Assembly: GCA_039931555.1 (NCBI GenBank) | Contig: JBDTRP010000078.1 | Span: forward strand, 26,475 to 90,474 | Origin: JAENVT01 sp039931555 | Lineage (GTDB): Bacteria; Actinomycetota; Acidimicrobiia; Acidimicrobiales; Ilumatobacteraceae | DNA: 64,000 nt | Reading direction: 5' to 3' | In this document: positions 51,089 to 60,230 of the stretch, in pieces | Numbering within the stretch: the first letter of the stretch is position 1 | How the letters are laid out: each line of letters begins with the position of its first letter | Notes under the pieces: model-generated | Seen by the model: only the letters and a program-made list of their open reading frames with translations | Database searches by the model: none | What the model was told of the DNA's origin: nothing | Position numbers and translations under genes: made by a program

Positions 51089-52117
51089 GTGGGGGATACC
51101 AACTCGTCGATATCGGTACGCGGCCTGTGGAAGGTCTACGGACCCAAGCCTGACCGAATCGTCGGCTCCGAGCTCGCCGATCTCCCGCGCAAACAGCTGC
51201 AGACCGAGACGGGCAACGTCGTCGCGATGCGGGAGATCGACATGGATGTCGCGCCCGGCGAGGTCTTCGTGGTGATGGGCCTGTCAGGTAGTGGGAAGTC
51301 GACGCTGATCCGCTGCCTGACCAGGCTGATCGAACCCACTGCAGGCACGGTGATGATCGGTGATGTCGACGTCACCAAGGCCGGCAAGGAGCAGTTGCTC
51401 GACGTGCGACGCAACAGGGTGTCGATGGTGTTCCAGCACTTCGGCCTCATGCCCCACCGCACCCTCACCGACAACGTCGCGTTCGGGTTGGAGGTACGTG
51501 GCGTCGACAAGGTCGAACGACGCAAGCACGCCGAGCAGACGCTCGAACTGGTCGGGTTGTCGGGGATGGGCACCTACCGTCCACACCAGCTCAGCGGTGG
51601 CCAGCAGCAGCGTGTCGGGCTGGCCCGTGCGCTGGCCACCGACGCCGACATCTTGCTGTTCGACGAGCCGTTCTCGGCACTCGATCCGCTGATCCGCCGT
51701 GACATGCAAGACGAGATCGTCCGGCTGCGGCGGGAGGTCAACAAGACGATGGTGTTCATCACCCACGACCTGTCCGAAGCGCTGCGCCTCGGCGACCGCA
51801 TCGCGATCATGCGCGACGGACGGTTCGTGCAGGTCGGCACACCGGAAACAGTGGTGGTCGAGCCCGCCGACGAGTACGTCGAGAACTTCGTCCGCGACGT
51901 TCCACGGTCCTTCGTCGTGCCCGTCGAGCACGTGATGCGCGACATCGACGAGTCGGCATTCGCCGGCACCGTCACGGTCGGTACCAAGGTGCGCGACATC
52001 GTCAAGTTGGTGGCCACATCGGACCTTCCCGTTCAGGTTGTCGATGATTCCGGCCGCGGCGTCGGTTGCGTAGATCGGGTCCATGTCTTGGCGCTGATCG
52101 CCGGAGTCGAGGAGTGA
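51089..52117 (+). CDS. proV: Glycine betaine/proline-type ABC transporter ATPase
   Basis: A 342-residue OpuAA/ProV-like ATPase. Seen: the family's N-terminal VRGLWKVYGPKPDR, Walker A GLSGSGKST near residue 63, the Q loop MVFQHFGLMPHRT, signature LSGGQQQRVGLARAL, Walker B ILLFDEPFSALDPLIRRDMQ, and a C-terminal CBS-like domain (MRDIDESAFAGTVTVGTKVRD; in parts MRDIDESAF and VGTKVRDIV) that may sense ionic strength. GTG at 51089 is preferred from promoter spacing; ATG at 51071 is the alternative. The stop overlaps proW by 4 nt. Confidence 0.92.
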   Translation: MGDTNSSISVRGLWKVYGPKPDRIVGSELADLPRKQLQTETGNVVAMREIDMDVAPGEVFVVMGLSGSGKSTLIRCLTRLIEPTAGTVMIGDVDVTKAGKEQLLDVRRNRVSMVFQHFGLMPHRTLTDNVAFGLEVRGVDKVERRKHAEQTLELVGLSGMGTYRPHQLSGGQQQRVGLARALATDADILLFDEPFSALDPLIRRDMQDEIVRLRREVNKTMVFITHDLSEALRLGDRIAIMRDGRFVQVGTPETVVVEPADEYVENFVRDVPRSFVVPVEHVMRDIDESAFAGTVTVGTKVRDIVKLVATSDLPVQVVDDSGRGVGCVDRVHVLALIAGVEE

Positions 52118-54063
52118 CCGCAGTCGCCATCGCACCCCAGGCCGCGACGAAGACTCGTTCGAACCGCTCGCGTCTGGCCGCCATCGCCGTTGCCGCGTTG
52201 GTCGGGATCGTGGTGATCTACAAGGTCACGCGTGGCCAGAACGTGCCGACCTGGCTCGATCTGCACGTCCAGAAGAACGCCCAATCGGCGTACCACTGGG
52301 TCACCCAGAACACCGGCAAGAACTGGGCGCTGCGGGCCACGAAGTGGTTCGGGGATGCGTTGAAGTGGGGCGTCGAGCGAACGGTCACCCTGCTGCGTTG
52401 GCTGCGCTGGACCGGCGTGCTGGCCGTGGTGTTCGCCGTCGGCTTCATCCGTGCCGGGCTGCGAACGGCGCTGATCGGAACGTCGGTGATGTTCTGTGTC
52501 GGCCTGTTCGGGTTCTGGGACAAGACGATGATCACGCTGGCGATCATGCTCGTCGCCGTCGTCATCTCGATGCTGATCGGTGTCCCGCTCGGGATCTGGT
52601 CCGGCCTCTCCGACAGGGGTGAGCAATTGTTGCGACCCGTGCTCGACACCGCTCAGGTCATGCCGGCGTACGTGTACTTGATCCCGCTCCTCTCCCTGTT
52701 CGGTATCGGGTTCGCACCAGCGGTGCTGGCGACCGTGATCTACGCGGTGCCTCCTGCTGTGCGACTGACCAGCCTGGGCATCCGACAGGTGCCGGTGGTG
52801 ACGACCGAGGTCGGCCGGTCGTACGGGTCCACGCCTCGCCAGTTGCTCGGCAAGGTGCAGTTGCCGATGGCGCGCAGCACGGTGATGCTCGGGCTCAACC
52901 AGGCGCTCATGATGGCCTTCGGAATCGTGGTGATCGCTTCGCTGCTCGGCACCAACGACGTCGGCAACGAGGTGCTCAAGGCGCTGCAAAAGTCCGACAT
53001 CGCTCTGGGCTTCAGTGCCGGGTTCTGCATCGTGTTCGTGGCGATCGCCCTCGATCGGATCACCGCCGACGTGGGGCATCCTCGCGGCTTGCCGACCTGG
53101 GCCAAGAGCAAGCGCACACTGTGGATTGCGGGCGCAGTGCTCGTCGTCGGTGCGGCGCTGTTCGGCAAGGTCTTCGATCTCCCAGTGTTCCCGGCGTGGC
53201 GCCTCGACATCGGCTCATGGGCCAAATCGGTCATCGATTGGATCAACGATCACTTCCGTCACGGTGTGCCGCTGGTTGGTGGCACTGGCACCGTCAGCGA
53301 CTTCATCGTGCGCGACGTGCTGTTCCCCCTGCGCGGCATGCTCCAGTCGGCGGCGTGGTGGCTGGTGGTCGCCGTCGCTGCAGTGACCGGCTGGTGGGTG
53401 CGCGGTTGGCGGCTGGCGATGGCGTCGGCGCTGTGCTTCGTCGGCATCGCGGCGATGGCCGAGTGGGATCTGGCGATGGACACGCTCAGCCAAGTGCTCG
53501 TCGCGGTCGTGGTGAGCATGTCCCTGGCCATCCCGATCGGGATCTGGGTGGGGCGTTCGCCGATGTTGGAGAAGGTCCTGCGTCCCGTGCTCGACACCGC
53601 GCAGGTGCTGCCGCAATTCGTGTATCTCGTGCCGGTGCTGTTCTTGTTCAACGTCGGGCCCACGCCCGGTCTCATCGCCGCCGTCATCTATGCCATCCCA
53701 CCGGGCATCCGGCTCGTGGCGCTCGGTCTTCGTGAAGTGCCGGCGGCGCCCCGCGAAGCGGCCATCTCGTACGGCGCCACGCCGGGTCAGGAGCTGCTCA
53801 AGGTGCAGTTGCCGTTGGCGCTCAGGGCGATCATGCTCGGTATCAACCAGGTGATCTTGATGGTGCTCGCCACCGTGATCATCGCCGGCCTGATCGGTGG
53901 TGGCGGCCTCGGTCTCGAGGCAGTCTCGGGCTTGACCAAGCCCAATCTGCGGCTCGGTGACGGTGCCGCGGCCGGAATCAGCATCGTGTTGCTGGCCGTG
54001 TTCCTGGACCGTGTGACACAGGCGTGGGGAAACCGTTTCGGGTACGATGACGAACACAAATGA
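52114..54063 (+). CDS. proW: Glycine betaine/proline-type ABC permease, two fused permease domains
   Basis: A 649-residue membrane protein with two ProW-like permease domains in one chain. Each domain has the same blocks: RPVLDTAQV followed by an aromatic YLIP/YLVP, then A-VIYA-PP--RL--LG-R-VP and an SYG-TP---L-KVQLP coupling loop (first near residues 190-260, second near 500-570). Single-domain ProW is normally about 280-350 aa and works as a homodimer; here the dimer is built in. Extra hydrophobic segments precede each half. GTG start overlaps proV (GTGA). Confidence 0.9.
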   Translation: MTAVAIAPQAATKTRSNRSRLAAIAVAALVGIVVIYKVTRGQNVPTWLDLHVQKNAQSAYHWVTQNTGKNWALRATKWFGDALKWGVERTVTLLRWLRWTGVLAVVFAVGFIRAGLRTALIGTSVMFCVGLFGFWDKTMITLAIMLVAVVISMLIGVPLGIWSGLSDRGEQLLRPVLDTAQVMPAYVYLIPLLSLFGIGFAPAVLATVIYAVPPAVRLTSLGIRQVPVVTTEVGRSYGSTPRQLLGKVQLPMARSTVMLGLNQALMMAFGIVVIASLLGTNDVGNEVLKALQKSDIALGFSAGFCIVFVAIALDRITADVGHPRGLPTWAKSKRTLWIAGAVLVVGAALFGKVFDLPVFPAWRLDIGSWAKSVIDWINDHFRHGVPLVGGTGTVSDFIVRDVLFPLRGMLQSAAWWLVVAVAAVTGWWVRGWRLAMASALCFVGIAAMAEWDLAMDTLSQVLVAVVVSMSLAIPIGIWVGRSPMLEKVLRPVLDTAQVLPQFVYLVPVLFLFNVGPTPGLIAAVIYAIPPGIRLVALGLREVPAAPREAAISYGATPGQELLKVQLPLALRAIMLGINQVILMVLATVIIAGLIGGGGLGLEAVSGLTKPNLRLGDGAAAGISIVLLAVFLDRVTQAWGNRFGYDDEHK

Positions 54064-54065
54064 TC

Positions 54066-54085
54066 CCGTTCCGAGAAGGGAACGG
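54066..54085 (+). promoter_or_regulatory. Intercistronic hairpin before proX
   Basis: CCGTTCC and GGAACGG pair around a 6-nt loop between the proW stop and the proX Shine-Dalgarno (GGGGGAAGG). A stem here could protect or separately process the proX message, which is needed in excess over the permease. Confidence 0.5.
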
Positions 54086-54100
54086 TGAAGGGGGAAGGCA

Positions 54101-55096
54101 ATGAGAAAGCCGAACAAGAGGTTCTCGCGGCTTGCCGCGGCCAGCGTCGCGTTCATGCTCGTCGCTGCGGCCTGCGGCAGTGATTCCACCGCCAAGAGCG
54201 ACAGCTCCGGGGCGGCGCCTGCCGCCACGGGTGCGGCCATCAAGCTGGCGGTGAACCCGTGGACCGGCTCCGCGGTGAACGCGAACGTCGCCAAGGTCGT
54301 GCTCGAGTCGAAGCTCGGCACCAAGGCAGATCTGGTGCCGCTCGACGAGAACGCCGCATGGGTCGGCCTCGACTCCGGTGATCTCGACGCCAACCTCGAG
54401 ATCTGGCCGTCAGGCCACACGTCCGACTTCGACACGTACATCACCCAGAAGAAGAGCGTCGTCGACATCGGCCTGCTCGGGCCACACGCCAAGATCGGCT
54501 GGTACGTCCCGACGTTCGTCATCAAGGATCACCCCGAGCTGGCGACGTGGGAGGGCTTCAAGAACCCCGACACCGCAAAGCTCTTCGCCACCGCTGCTTC
54601 TGGCAGCGACGGCCAGTTCCTGATGGGCGACCCGAGCTACGTGACCTACGACGAGCAGATCATCAAGAACCTCAACCTGCCGTTCAAGTTCATCGTCGCC
54701 GGTTCGGAAGCGGCGGAGATCACGGCGATCAAGCAGGCCGTGGCCGACAAGAAGCCGCTGTTGCTCCAATTCTGGCAGCCGCACTGGTTGCAGAGCCAGG
54801 TCGAGTTGACCGAAGTGAAGCTCCCCGACGTCAGTGACGCGTGCAAGGCATCGCTGGCCGCGGCCGACGGCGCCTACGCCTGCGACTATCCGGTTGATGA
54901 GCTGTACAAGGCGGCAAACGCCAAGTTGGAGACCAAGAACAAGGCCGCGTTCGACTTCTTGTCGAAGTTCCAGCTGACCACCGATCAGCAGAATGCGATT
55001 GCCGCCATGGTCGACAGCGACGGCAAGACTGCCGACGTTGCCGCCAAGGAATGGGTTGCCGCCAACCCCGACATCGTCGCCGCCTGGCTCGGCTGA
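54101..55096 (+). CDS. proX: Glycine betaine-type ABC transporter substrate-binding lipoprotein
   Basis: A 331-residue lipoprotein. Signal helix SVAFMLVAAACGS with lipobox Cys near residue 25, a Ser/Ala linker, then an OpuAC-type fold: IKLAVNPWTGSAVNANVAKVV (in parts IKLAVNPWTG and NANVAKVVLE), DLDANLEIWPSGH, and LLLQFWQPHWLQSQ. Trp residues in these blocks are the kind that box a quaternary ammonium group. A strong Shine-Dalgarno precedes ATG 54101. Ligand is likely glycine betaine, proline betaine or choline. Confidence 0.92.
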   Translation: MRKPNKRFSRLAAASVAFMLVAAACGSDSTAKSDSSGAAPAATGAAIKLAVNPWTGSAVNANVAKVVLESKLGTKADLVPLDENAAWVGLDSGDLDANLEIWPSGHTSDFDTYITQKKSVVDIGLLGPHAKIGWYVPTFVIKDHPELATWEGFKNPDTAKLFATAASGSDGQFLMGDPSYVTYDEQIIKNLNLPFKFIVAGSEAAEITAIKQAVADKKPLLLQFWQPHWLQSQVELTEVKLPDVSDACKASLAAADGAYACDYPVDELYKAANAKLETKNKAAFDFLSKFQLTTDQQNAIAAMVDSDGKTADVAAKEWVAANPDIVAAWLG

Positions 55097-55110
55097 CCCT
55101 CTCACCTCGA

Positions 55111-55158
55111 GGCGCTTGACGGCTCACGCCCCCATGCGGGCCGCAGCCGTCGAGCGCC
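55111..55158. terminator. Bidirectional hairpin terminator
   Basis: A 14-bp stem with one wobble (GGCGCTTGACGGCT and AGCCGTCGAGCGCC) around a 20-nt loop, in the 66-nt gap between convergent proX and the choline dehydrogenase-like gene. Confidence 0.7.
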
Positions 55159-55162
55159 GGGT

Positions 55163-56812
55163 TCAGGGGGCTCGGAAGAAGTCGACCGTCTCTGGTGCGA
55201 GTGGGGTGTTGCCGAGGATCAGGTCGGCGGCCTTCTCGGCCATCATCATCACCGGCGCGTAGATGTTGCCGTTGGTGACGTAGCGCATCGCCGAGGCGTC
55301 GACGACACGAACGCCGTCCACACCGTGCACGGCCATGGTCAACGGGTCGAGCACGCTGTCGTCGTCGGCGCGACCCATGCGGCAGGTGCACGACGGGTGT
55401 AGCGCGGTCTCGCCATCGGTGCGCACCCAGTCGAGGATCTGCTCGTCGGTCTCCACGCTCGGGCCAGGTGAGACCTCGCCGCCGTTGAACGGCTCCATCG
55501 CCGCCTGGTTCAAGATGCGCCGGGTGATGCGGATGGCCTCGACCCACTCACGACGATCCTCTGGCGTGGAGATGTAGTTGAAGCGCAGCGCCGGCTTGGC
55601 CTTCGGGTCGGTCGACGTGATCTGCACCGAACCTCGCGAGTTCGAGTACATCGGCCCGATGTGCACCTGGTACCCGTGCCCACCGGCCGGCGCAGAGCCG
55701 TCGTAGCGGACCGCGATCGGCAGGAAGTGGAACATCAGGTTGGGGTAGGCCACCTCGTCGTTGCTGCGGGTGAAGCCACCCGCCTCGAAGTGGTTCGAAG
55801 CGCCAGGCCCTTTGCGAAGGAACAGCCACTCGGCGCCGATGAACGGTCGCCGCCACATCTGCAACTGCGGCTGCAGCGAGACCGGCTGCTTGCACGAGTA
55901 CTGCACGTACACCTCGAGATGGTCTTGCATGTGCTGGCCGACGGCCGCCAAGTCGTGCACCACCGGGATGCCCAACGCGCCGAGCGCGCCGGCGTCACCG
56001 ACGCCGCTGAGCTGCAGCAGTTGCGGCGAGTTGAACGCACCGCCGCACAAGATCACCTCTCCTGCGGTCACCTGCTGCGTCGGCCCTCGACGGGTGCTGA
56101 ACTCCACGCCTGTCGCCCGCGTGCCGTCGAACAGCACCCGGTGCACGAGGGCCCGGGTCGTGACGGTGAGGTTCTTGCGGTGCATCACCGGGTGGAGGTA
56201 GGCGCGCGCCGCGCTGAGGCGGCGGCCACGGCGGATGTTGCGGTCGAACTTGGCGAAGCCCTCCTGCTGGAACCCGTTGACGTCGTCGGTGATCGGGTAC
56301 CCGGCCTGCTGCACGGCCTCGAAGAACGCACCGAACAGCGGATTGGTCGCCGGGCCGCGCTCGAGTTCGAGCGGGCCGCTGCGGCCGCGGTAGTGGTCGG
56401 CGCTGTCGGCAGCGAGGCAGTTCTCCATCTTCTTGAAGTACGGCAGGCAATGGGCGTAGTCCCACGTCTCCATGCCGGGATCGGCGGCCCACCGCTCGTA
56501 GTCCAGCGGGTTGCCGCGCTGGAAGATCATCCCGTTGATGCTGCTCGAGCCGCCCAACACCTTGCCGCGGGCGTGGTAGATCTTGCGGCCGTTCATGAAC
56601 GGCTCGGGCTCGGTCTCGTACTTCCAGTCGTAGAACTTGCTGCCGATCGGGAACGTCAGCGCGGCCGGCATGTGGATGAAGACGTCCCACTTGTAGTCGG
56701 GGCGGCCGGCCTCGAGCACCAGCACGGTCGTGCCGGCGTCGGCGCTGAGGCGGTTGGCCAGGGCCGATCCGGCGGAACCTCCACCGACGATCACATAGTC
56801 GAACATGGTCAC
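55163..56812 (-). CDS. betA: GMC oxidoreductase, choline dehydrogenase-like
   Basis: A 549-residue FAD enzyme of the BetA type that oxidises choline to betaine aldehyde. Seen: DYVIVGGGSAGSALANRL near residue 5, KVLGGSSSINGMIFQRG (GMC signature 1), GGAFNSPQLLQLSG (signature 2), active-site His in ALHPSCTCRMG near residue 470, and YVTNGNIYAPVMMMAEKAADLI at the end (in parts TNGNIYAPVMM and AEKAADLI). These match BetA rather than alcohol oxidases. No betaine aldehyde dehydrogenase is in the window. It is last in a minus-strand run after the IclR gene (28-nt gap). Confidence 0.88.
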   Translation of the reverse strand: MTMFDYVIVGGGSAGSALANRLSADAGTTVLVLEAGRPDYKWDVFIHMPAALTFPIGSKFYDWKYETEPEPFMNGRKIYHARGKVLGGSSSINGMIFQRGNPLDYERWAADPGMETWDYAHCLPYFKKMENCLAADSADHYRGRSGPLELERGPATNPLFGAFFEAVQQAGYPITDDVNGFQQEGFAKFDRNIRRGRRLSAARAYLHPVMHRKNLTVTTRALVHRVLFDGTRATGVEFSTRRGPTQQVTAGEVILCGGAFNSPQLLQLSGVGDAGALGALGIPVVHDLAAVGQHMQDHLEVYVQYSCKQPVSLQPQLQMWRRPFIGAEWLFLRKGPGASNHFEAGGFTRSNDEVAYPNLMFHFLPIAVRYDGSAPAGGHGYQVHIGPMYSNSRGSVQITSTDPKAKPALRFNYISTPEDRREWVEAIRITRRILNQAAMEPFNGGEVSPGPSVETDEQILDWVRTDGETALHPSCTCRMGRADDDSVLDPLTMAVHGVDGVRVVDASAMRYVTNGNIYAPVMMMAEKAADLILGNTPLAPETVDFFRAP

Positions 56813-56840
56813 GTGCCGGGCCCCCTGCTCCGATGCTGTG

Positions 56841-57572
56841 TCATAGCTGTACTCGATCGGCGGTGGCAGCCACCAACTGTCCCACTTCGTCGGCGTCCAC
56901 CTCGCCGGGGAACCGGTACGCCGGGCCGTGCGCGTGGATCGCCCCGACGACTCGACCGGCCCGGTCGCGGATCGGTGCAGCCACCGAGTTCAGCCCGTCG
57001 AGGAACTCCTCGAACGCCCAGGCATACCCTTTGGCGGCGACCTCGGCACACCTGCTGCGGATGGCCGCGGCGTCGGTCAACGTGCCGCTGGCAGCCCGTT
57101 CCAGTGGCTGGTCGAGATAGCGGTCGGCATCGATCGCGCCGAACGCCAGCAAGACCTGGCCCGACGACACCGTGTGAGCCCGCAGCCGCTCGCCGGTCCA
57201 GTCGCGGACCTGCACCTGGTTGTCGGCATCGACCTGATCGAGGTACAAGATGTCGAAGCCATCGGCAATCGACAGGCCCGCGGCCTCGCCCGTGGCCTTG
57301 ACCAACGAATGCAGGTGCGGCCGCACGGCGGCGATCAGTGTGCGACCGGGCAGCACGGCGGCAGCGATCTCGACCATGCCCCCACCGATGCGGTAGCTGC
57401 CGCCCGGCTCCATCTGCTCGACCATGCCGAGTTCCTCGAGGGTCGACAGCATCCGCGACACGGTGCTCTTGGGAAGCTTGACCCGATCGGCGACGTCGGT
57501 GACGCCGGCCGGCCCGCCCGACAAGCAGCGCAGCACCGCGAACGCCCGCTCGACGGACTGAACTGTCGACAT
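56841..57572 (-). CDS. IclR-family transcriptional regulator
   Basis: A 243-residue regulator. N-terminal winged HTH: SVERAFAVLRCLSGG, VTDVADRVKLPKSTVSRMLSTL (in parts VTDVADRVKLP and STVSRMLSTL). C-terminal effector domain: EAAGLSIADGFDILYLDQV, SSGQVLLAF, GYAWAFEEFLDGLNSVAAPIRD (in parts AFEEFLDGLNSV and AAPIRD). It sits between folD and the choline dehydrogenase-like gene, and is the obvious candidate to control choline/betaine genes. Its start lies at the end of a 14-bp tandem duplication that makes two 4-codon mini-reading frames. Confidence 0.88.
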   Translation of the reverse strand: MSTVQSVERAFAVLRCLSGGPAGVTDVADRVKLPKSTVSRMLSTLEELGMVEQMEPGGSYRIGGGMVEIAAAVLPGRTLIAAVRPHLHSLVKATGEAAGLSIADGFDILYLDQVDADNQVQVRDWTGERLRAHTVSSGQVLLAFGAIDADRYLDQPLERAASGTLTDAAAIRSRCAEVAAKGYAWAFEEFLDGLNSVAAPIRDRAGRVVGAIHAHGPAYRFPGEVDADEVGQLVAATADRVQL

Positions 57573-57604
57573 CAGATCGGGGACATCAGATCGGCGACAT
57601 CAGG
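57568..57604 (-). repeat. 14-bp tandem repeat at the folD/iclR junction
   Basis: GACATCAGATCGG(G/C) occurs twice, then GACATCAGG. On the minus strand each copy holds TGATG, so the folD stop touches an ATG (57600) whose 4-codon frame MSPI ends at another TGATG (57586), again MSPI, ending at the regulator's ATG (57572). Confidence 0.8.
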
Positions 57605-58472
57605 CCGGGAAAGCACCTTGCATGCGTGCAGCCTCGAGGGTGTTCTGCAACAGGCAGGCGATCGTCATCGGCCCGGTCCCGCCGGGCATCGGGGTGATCG
57701 CTCCGGCGATCAGCGACACCGGCTCGAAGTCGACGTCGCCGACGATGCCGGTCTCCGTGCGCGAGACACCGACGTCGATCACGGTGGCACCCGGCTTCAC
57801 GTGTGCGGCGGTGATCATCCGTGCCTGCCCCGCTGCCGCGACGATGATGTCGGCCTCACGGCACACCTCGACGAGGTCGGTCGTGCGCGAATGAGCGAGC
57901 GTGACGGTGGCGTCGACGCCTTTGCGGCCCAGCAGCAACACCATCGGCAGACCGACAAGGGTCGACCGGCCGACGACGACGGCGCGCTTTCCCGAGGTGG
58001 GGATGCCATACCGCTCGAGCAGTCGCATGACACCGAGCGGCGTGCACCCGACGTGGCCCGGCTGGCCGCGGACCAGTCGGCCCATCGACGCTTCGGTCAA
58101 GCCGTCGACATCCTTCTCGGCCGGGATCATACGCAACAGCGGTTCGGCGTCGAGGCCGCCCGGTAGGGGCAGCTGGCACAGGATCCCGTGCACACCCGAA
58201 TCGGCGACCAGGGCGCCAACCGTGTCTTCCAACTCGGCCTGGCTGACGTTGCCGTCGACCCCGACGTGGCGTGACTGCATGCCGGCCTCGGCGGCCTTCC
58301 TCTGCTTGCTGCGCACGTAGATCTGGCTGGGCTTGTCGTCGCCGACCAACACCGTCGCCAGACAGACGGGTGGGCTACCGGCAGCTTCGATCTCGGCGCG
58401 CAACTCGGCGACGATGTCGTCGCGCAGCTGCGCCCCGTTCATGATCACTGCCGTCACGCCGGCACTACTCAT
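57600..58472 (-). CDS. folD: Methylenetetrahydrofolate dehydrogenase/cyclohydrolase
   Basis: Converts 5,10-methylene-THF to 10-formyl-THF, using NADP. The 290-residue protein shows the catalytic Lys in IYVRSKQRKAAE near residue 55, GILCQLPLPGG, KDVDGL, the Rossmann motif VVVGRSTLVGLPM, and PMPGGTGPMTIACLLQNT (signature) at the C-terminus. It overlaps fhs by 4 nt (ATGA). In this setting it would process the methyl carbon released by the dimethylglycine dehydrogenase-like enzymes. Confidence 0.95.
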   Translation of the reverse strand: MSSAGVTAVIMNGAQLRDDIVAELRAEIEAAGSPPVCLATVLVGDDKPSQIYVRSKQRKAAEAGMQSRHVGVDGNVSQAELEDTVGALVADSGVHGILCQLPLPGGLDAEPLLRMIPAEKDVDGLTEASMGRLVRGQPGHVGCTPLGVMRLLERYGIPTSGKRAVVVGRSTLVGLPMVLLLGRKGVDATVTLAHSRTTDLVEVCREADIIVAAAGQARMITAAHVKPGATVIDVGVSRTETGIVGDVDFEPVSLIAGAITPMPGGTGPMTIACLLQNTLEAARMQGAFPA

Positions 58473-60166
58473 GAGAGCCCCACGATGTCACCATGCTCGT
58501 CGAAGTCGATGATCGATGCCGCAGGTGCCGAGCCGAGGCCGGGCATCGTGGTCATGTCGCCGCAGATCGGATAGATGAACCCGGCGCCCACCGAAGCGCG
58601 CACCTCGCGAACGTTCAGGGTGTGTCCCGTCGGCGCACCCTTCAGCGTGGGATCAGCGCTGATCGACAGGTGGGTCTTGGCGATGCAGACCGGCAGGCTG
58701 CCGAACCCGTTCTTCTCGTAGCGGGCCAGCTGCGTGTTGGCTGCCGGCGTGTAGGTCACGTTGGCGGCGCCGTAGATCTTGGTGGCGACGGACTCGATCT
58801 TTTCCTTGAGGGTCGCCTCGAGCGGGTAGCAGAAGGCGAAGGTGCTGGGCTCGTCGCACGCCTCTACGACGGCATGGGCCAACTCGGTTGCGCCCTTGCC
58901 GCCGTCGGAGAAGTGCGTGCACACCGCGACCCGCGCCCCGACCGACTCGGCGATCTCGCGGATCGCCTGATGCTCGGAGTCGAAGTCGCTGGGGAAGGCG
59001 TTGATGGCCACGACCGGCGACACGCCGTGGACCTTCACGTTCTCGATCTGCTTGATCAGGTTGGCGGCCCCGGCGCGGACGTCGTCGGGGTTCTCGGCGA
59101 GCAGTTCCGGCGGCAGCGGCTTGCCGGCGACGATCTTGAACTTGCCGCTATGGGCCTTCAGGGCCCGCACGGTGGCGACCAGCACGGCAGCATCGGGGAC
59201 CATGCCCGAGTTGCGGCACTTGATGTTGAAGAACCGCTCGGCGCCCATGTCGGCCCCGAAACCGGCCTCGGTGATGAGGTAGTCGCCGGTGTGGATGCCG
59301 ATCAGGTCGCCAATGATCGACGAGTTGCCGTGGGCGATGTTGCCGAACGGGCCGGCGTGCACGATCACCGGGGTGTGCTCGAGGGTTTGCAGCAGGTTCG
59401 GCTTCAGCGCCTCGCGCATGATCACCGCCATCGCTCCCGCGCCCTTGATCTGCTCGGCCGTCACCGGCTCGCCGGCCTTGTTGTATCCGACGACGATGCG
59501 CCCGAGCCGGGCCCGCAGGTCGGCGGGCGAGGTCGCCAGCGCCAGGATGGCCATCACTTCGGAGGCCGCGGTGATGTCGAACCCGGTCTGACGGGTGACA
59601 CCGTCGGCCTTGCCGCCGAGGCCGACGATGATGTTGCGCAGCGCCCGGTCGTTGACGTCGAGCACCCGCCGCCACGTGATGTTGTGGATGTCGAGGTCGA
59701 GTTCGTTGCCCTGGTGCAGGTGGTTGTCGACCATCGCCGACAACAGGTTGTGGGCCGCAGTGACGGCGTGGAAGTCGCCGGTGAGGTGCAGGTTCAGCAA
59801 CTCCATCGGGATCACCTGGCTGTAGCCGCCGCCCGCGGCGCCGCCCTTGATGCCGAACGTCGGGCCCATCGACGGTTGACGCAGGCTGATCGTGGCTTTC
59901 TTGCCGATGTGCTTCATCGCCATTCCGAGGCCGACCGTCGTCGTGGTCTTGCCTTCGCCGAGCGGTGTCGGGGTGATGGCTGTCACCACCACGTACTTGG
60001 CCTTCGGGCGATCCGCCAGCTCGTCGATGGCCTCCAGCTTGATCTTGGCCAGGTCGTCGCCGTGGGCCTCGAGCAGATGTGGGCCGATGCCCATCTGCGC
60101 AGCGATGTCGGTGAGTGGCGCCAATGTGGCGGCGCGGGCGATGTCGAGGTCGGATGGGAACGCCAC
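58469..60166 (-). CDS. fhs: Formate-tetrahydrofolate ligase
   Basis: Interconverts formate, THF and ATP with 10-formyl-THF. At 565 residues it is typical length. Seen: the P-loop TPLGEGKTTTTVGLG near residue 67, RQPSMGPTFGIKGGAAGGGY (split: RQPSMGPTFG and IKGGAAGGGYSQV), LTGDFHAVTAAHNLL, and TEAGFGADMGAERFF. GTG start with AAGGAG 6 nt upstream; TAGAGT about 35 nt further upstream may be its -10. First of the fhs-folD-iclR-betA run. Working in reverse it would release formate and ATP from methyl-derived carbon. Confidence 0.95.
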   Translation of the reverse strand: MAFPSDLDIARAATLAPLTDIAAQMGIGPHLLEAHGDDLAKIKLEAIDELADRPKAKYVVVTAITPTPLGEGKTTTTVGLGMAMKHIGKKATISLRQPSMGPTFGIKGGAAGGGYSQVIPMELLNLHLTGDFHAVTAAHNLLSAMVDNHLHQGNELDLDIHNITWRRVLDVNDRALRNIIVGLGGKADGVTRQTGFDITAASEVMAILALATSPADLRARLGRIVVGYNKAGEPVTAEQIKGAGAMAVIMREALKPNLLQTLEHTPVIVHAGPFGNIAHGNSSIIGDLIGIHTGDYLITEAGFGADMGAERFFNIKCRNSGMVPDAAVLVATVRALKAHSGKFKIVAGKPLPPELLAENPDDVRAGAANLIKQIENVKVHGVSPVVAINAFPSDFDSEHQAIREIAESVGARVAVCTHFSDGGKGATELAHAVVEACDEPSTFAFCYPLEATLKEKIESVATKIYGAANVTYTPAANTQLARYEKNGFGSLPVCIAKTHLSISADPTLKGAPTGHTLNVREVRASVGAGFIYPICGDMTTMPGLGSAPAASIIDFDEHGDIVGLS

Positions 60167-60230
60167 TGGTGACTCCTTTGTCGGACGGGTCAGGATTCCA
60201 CTCTACGGAACCTGCCCACGATGCGGAATA

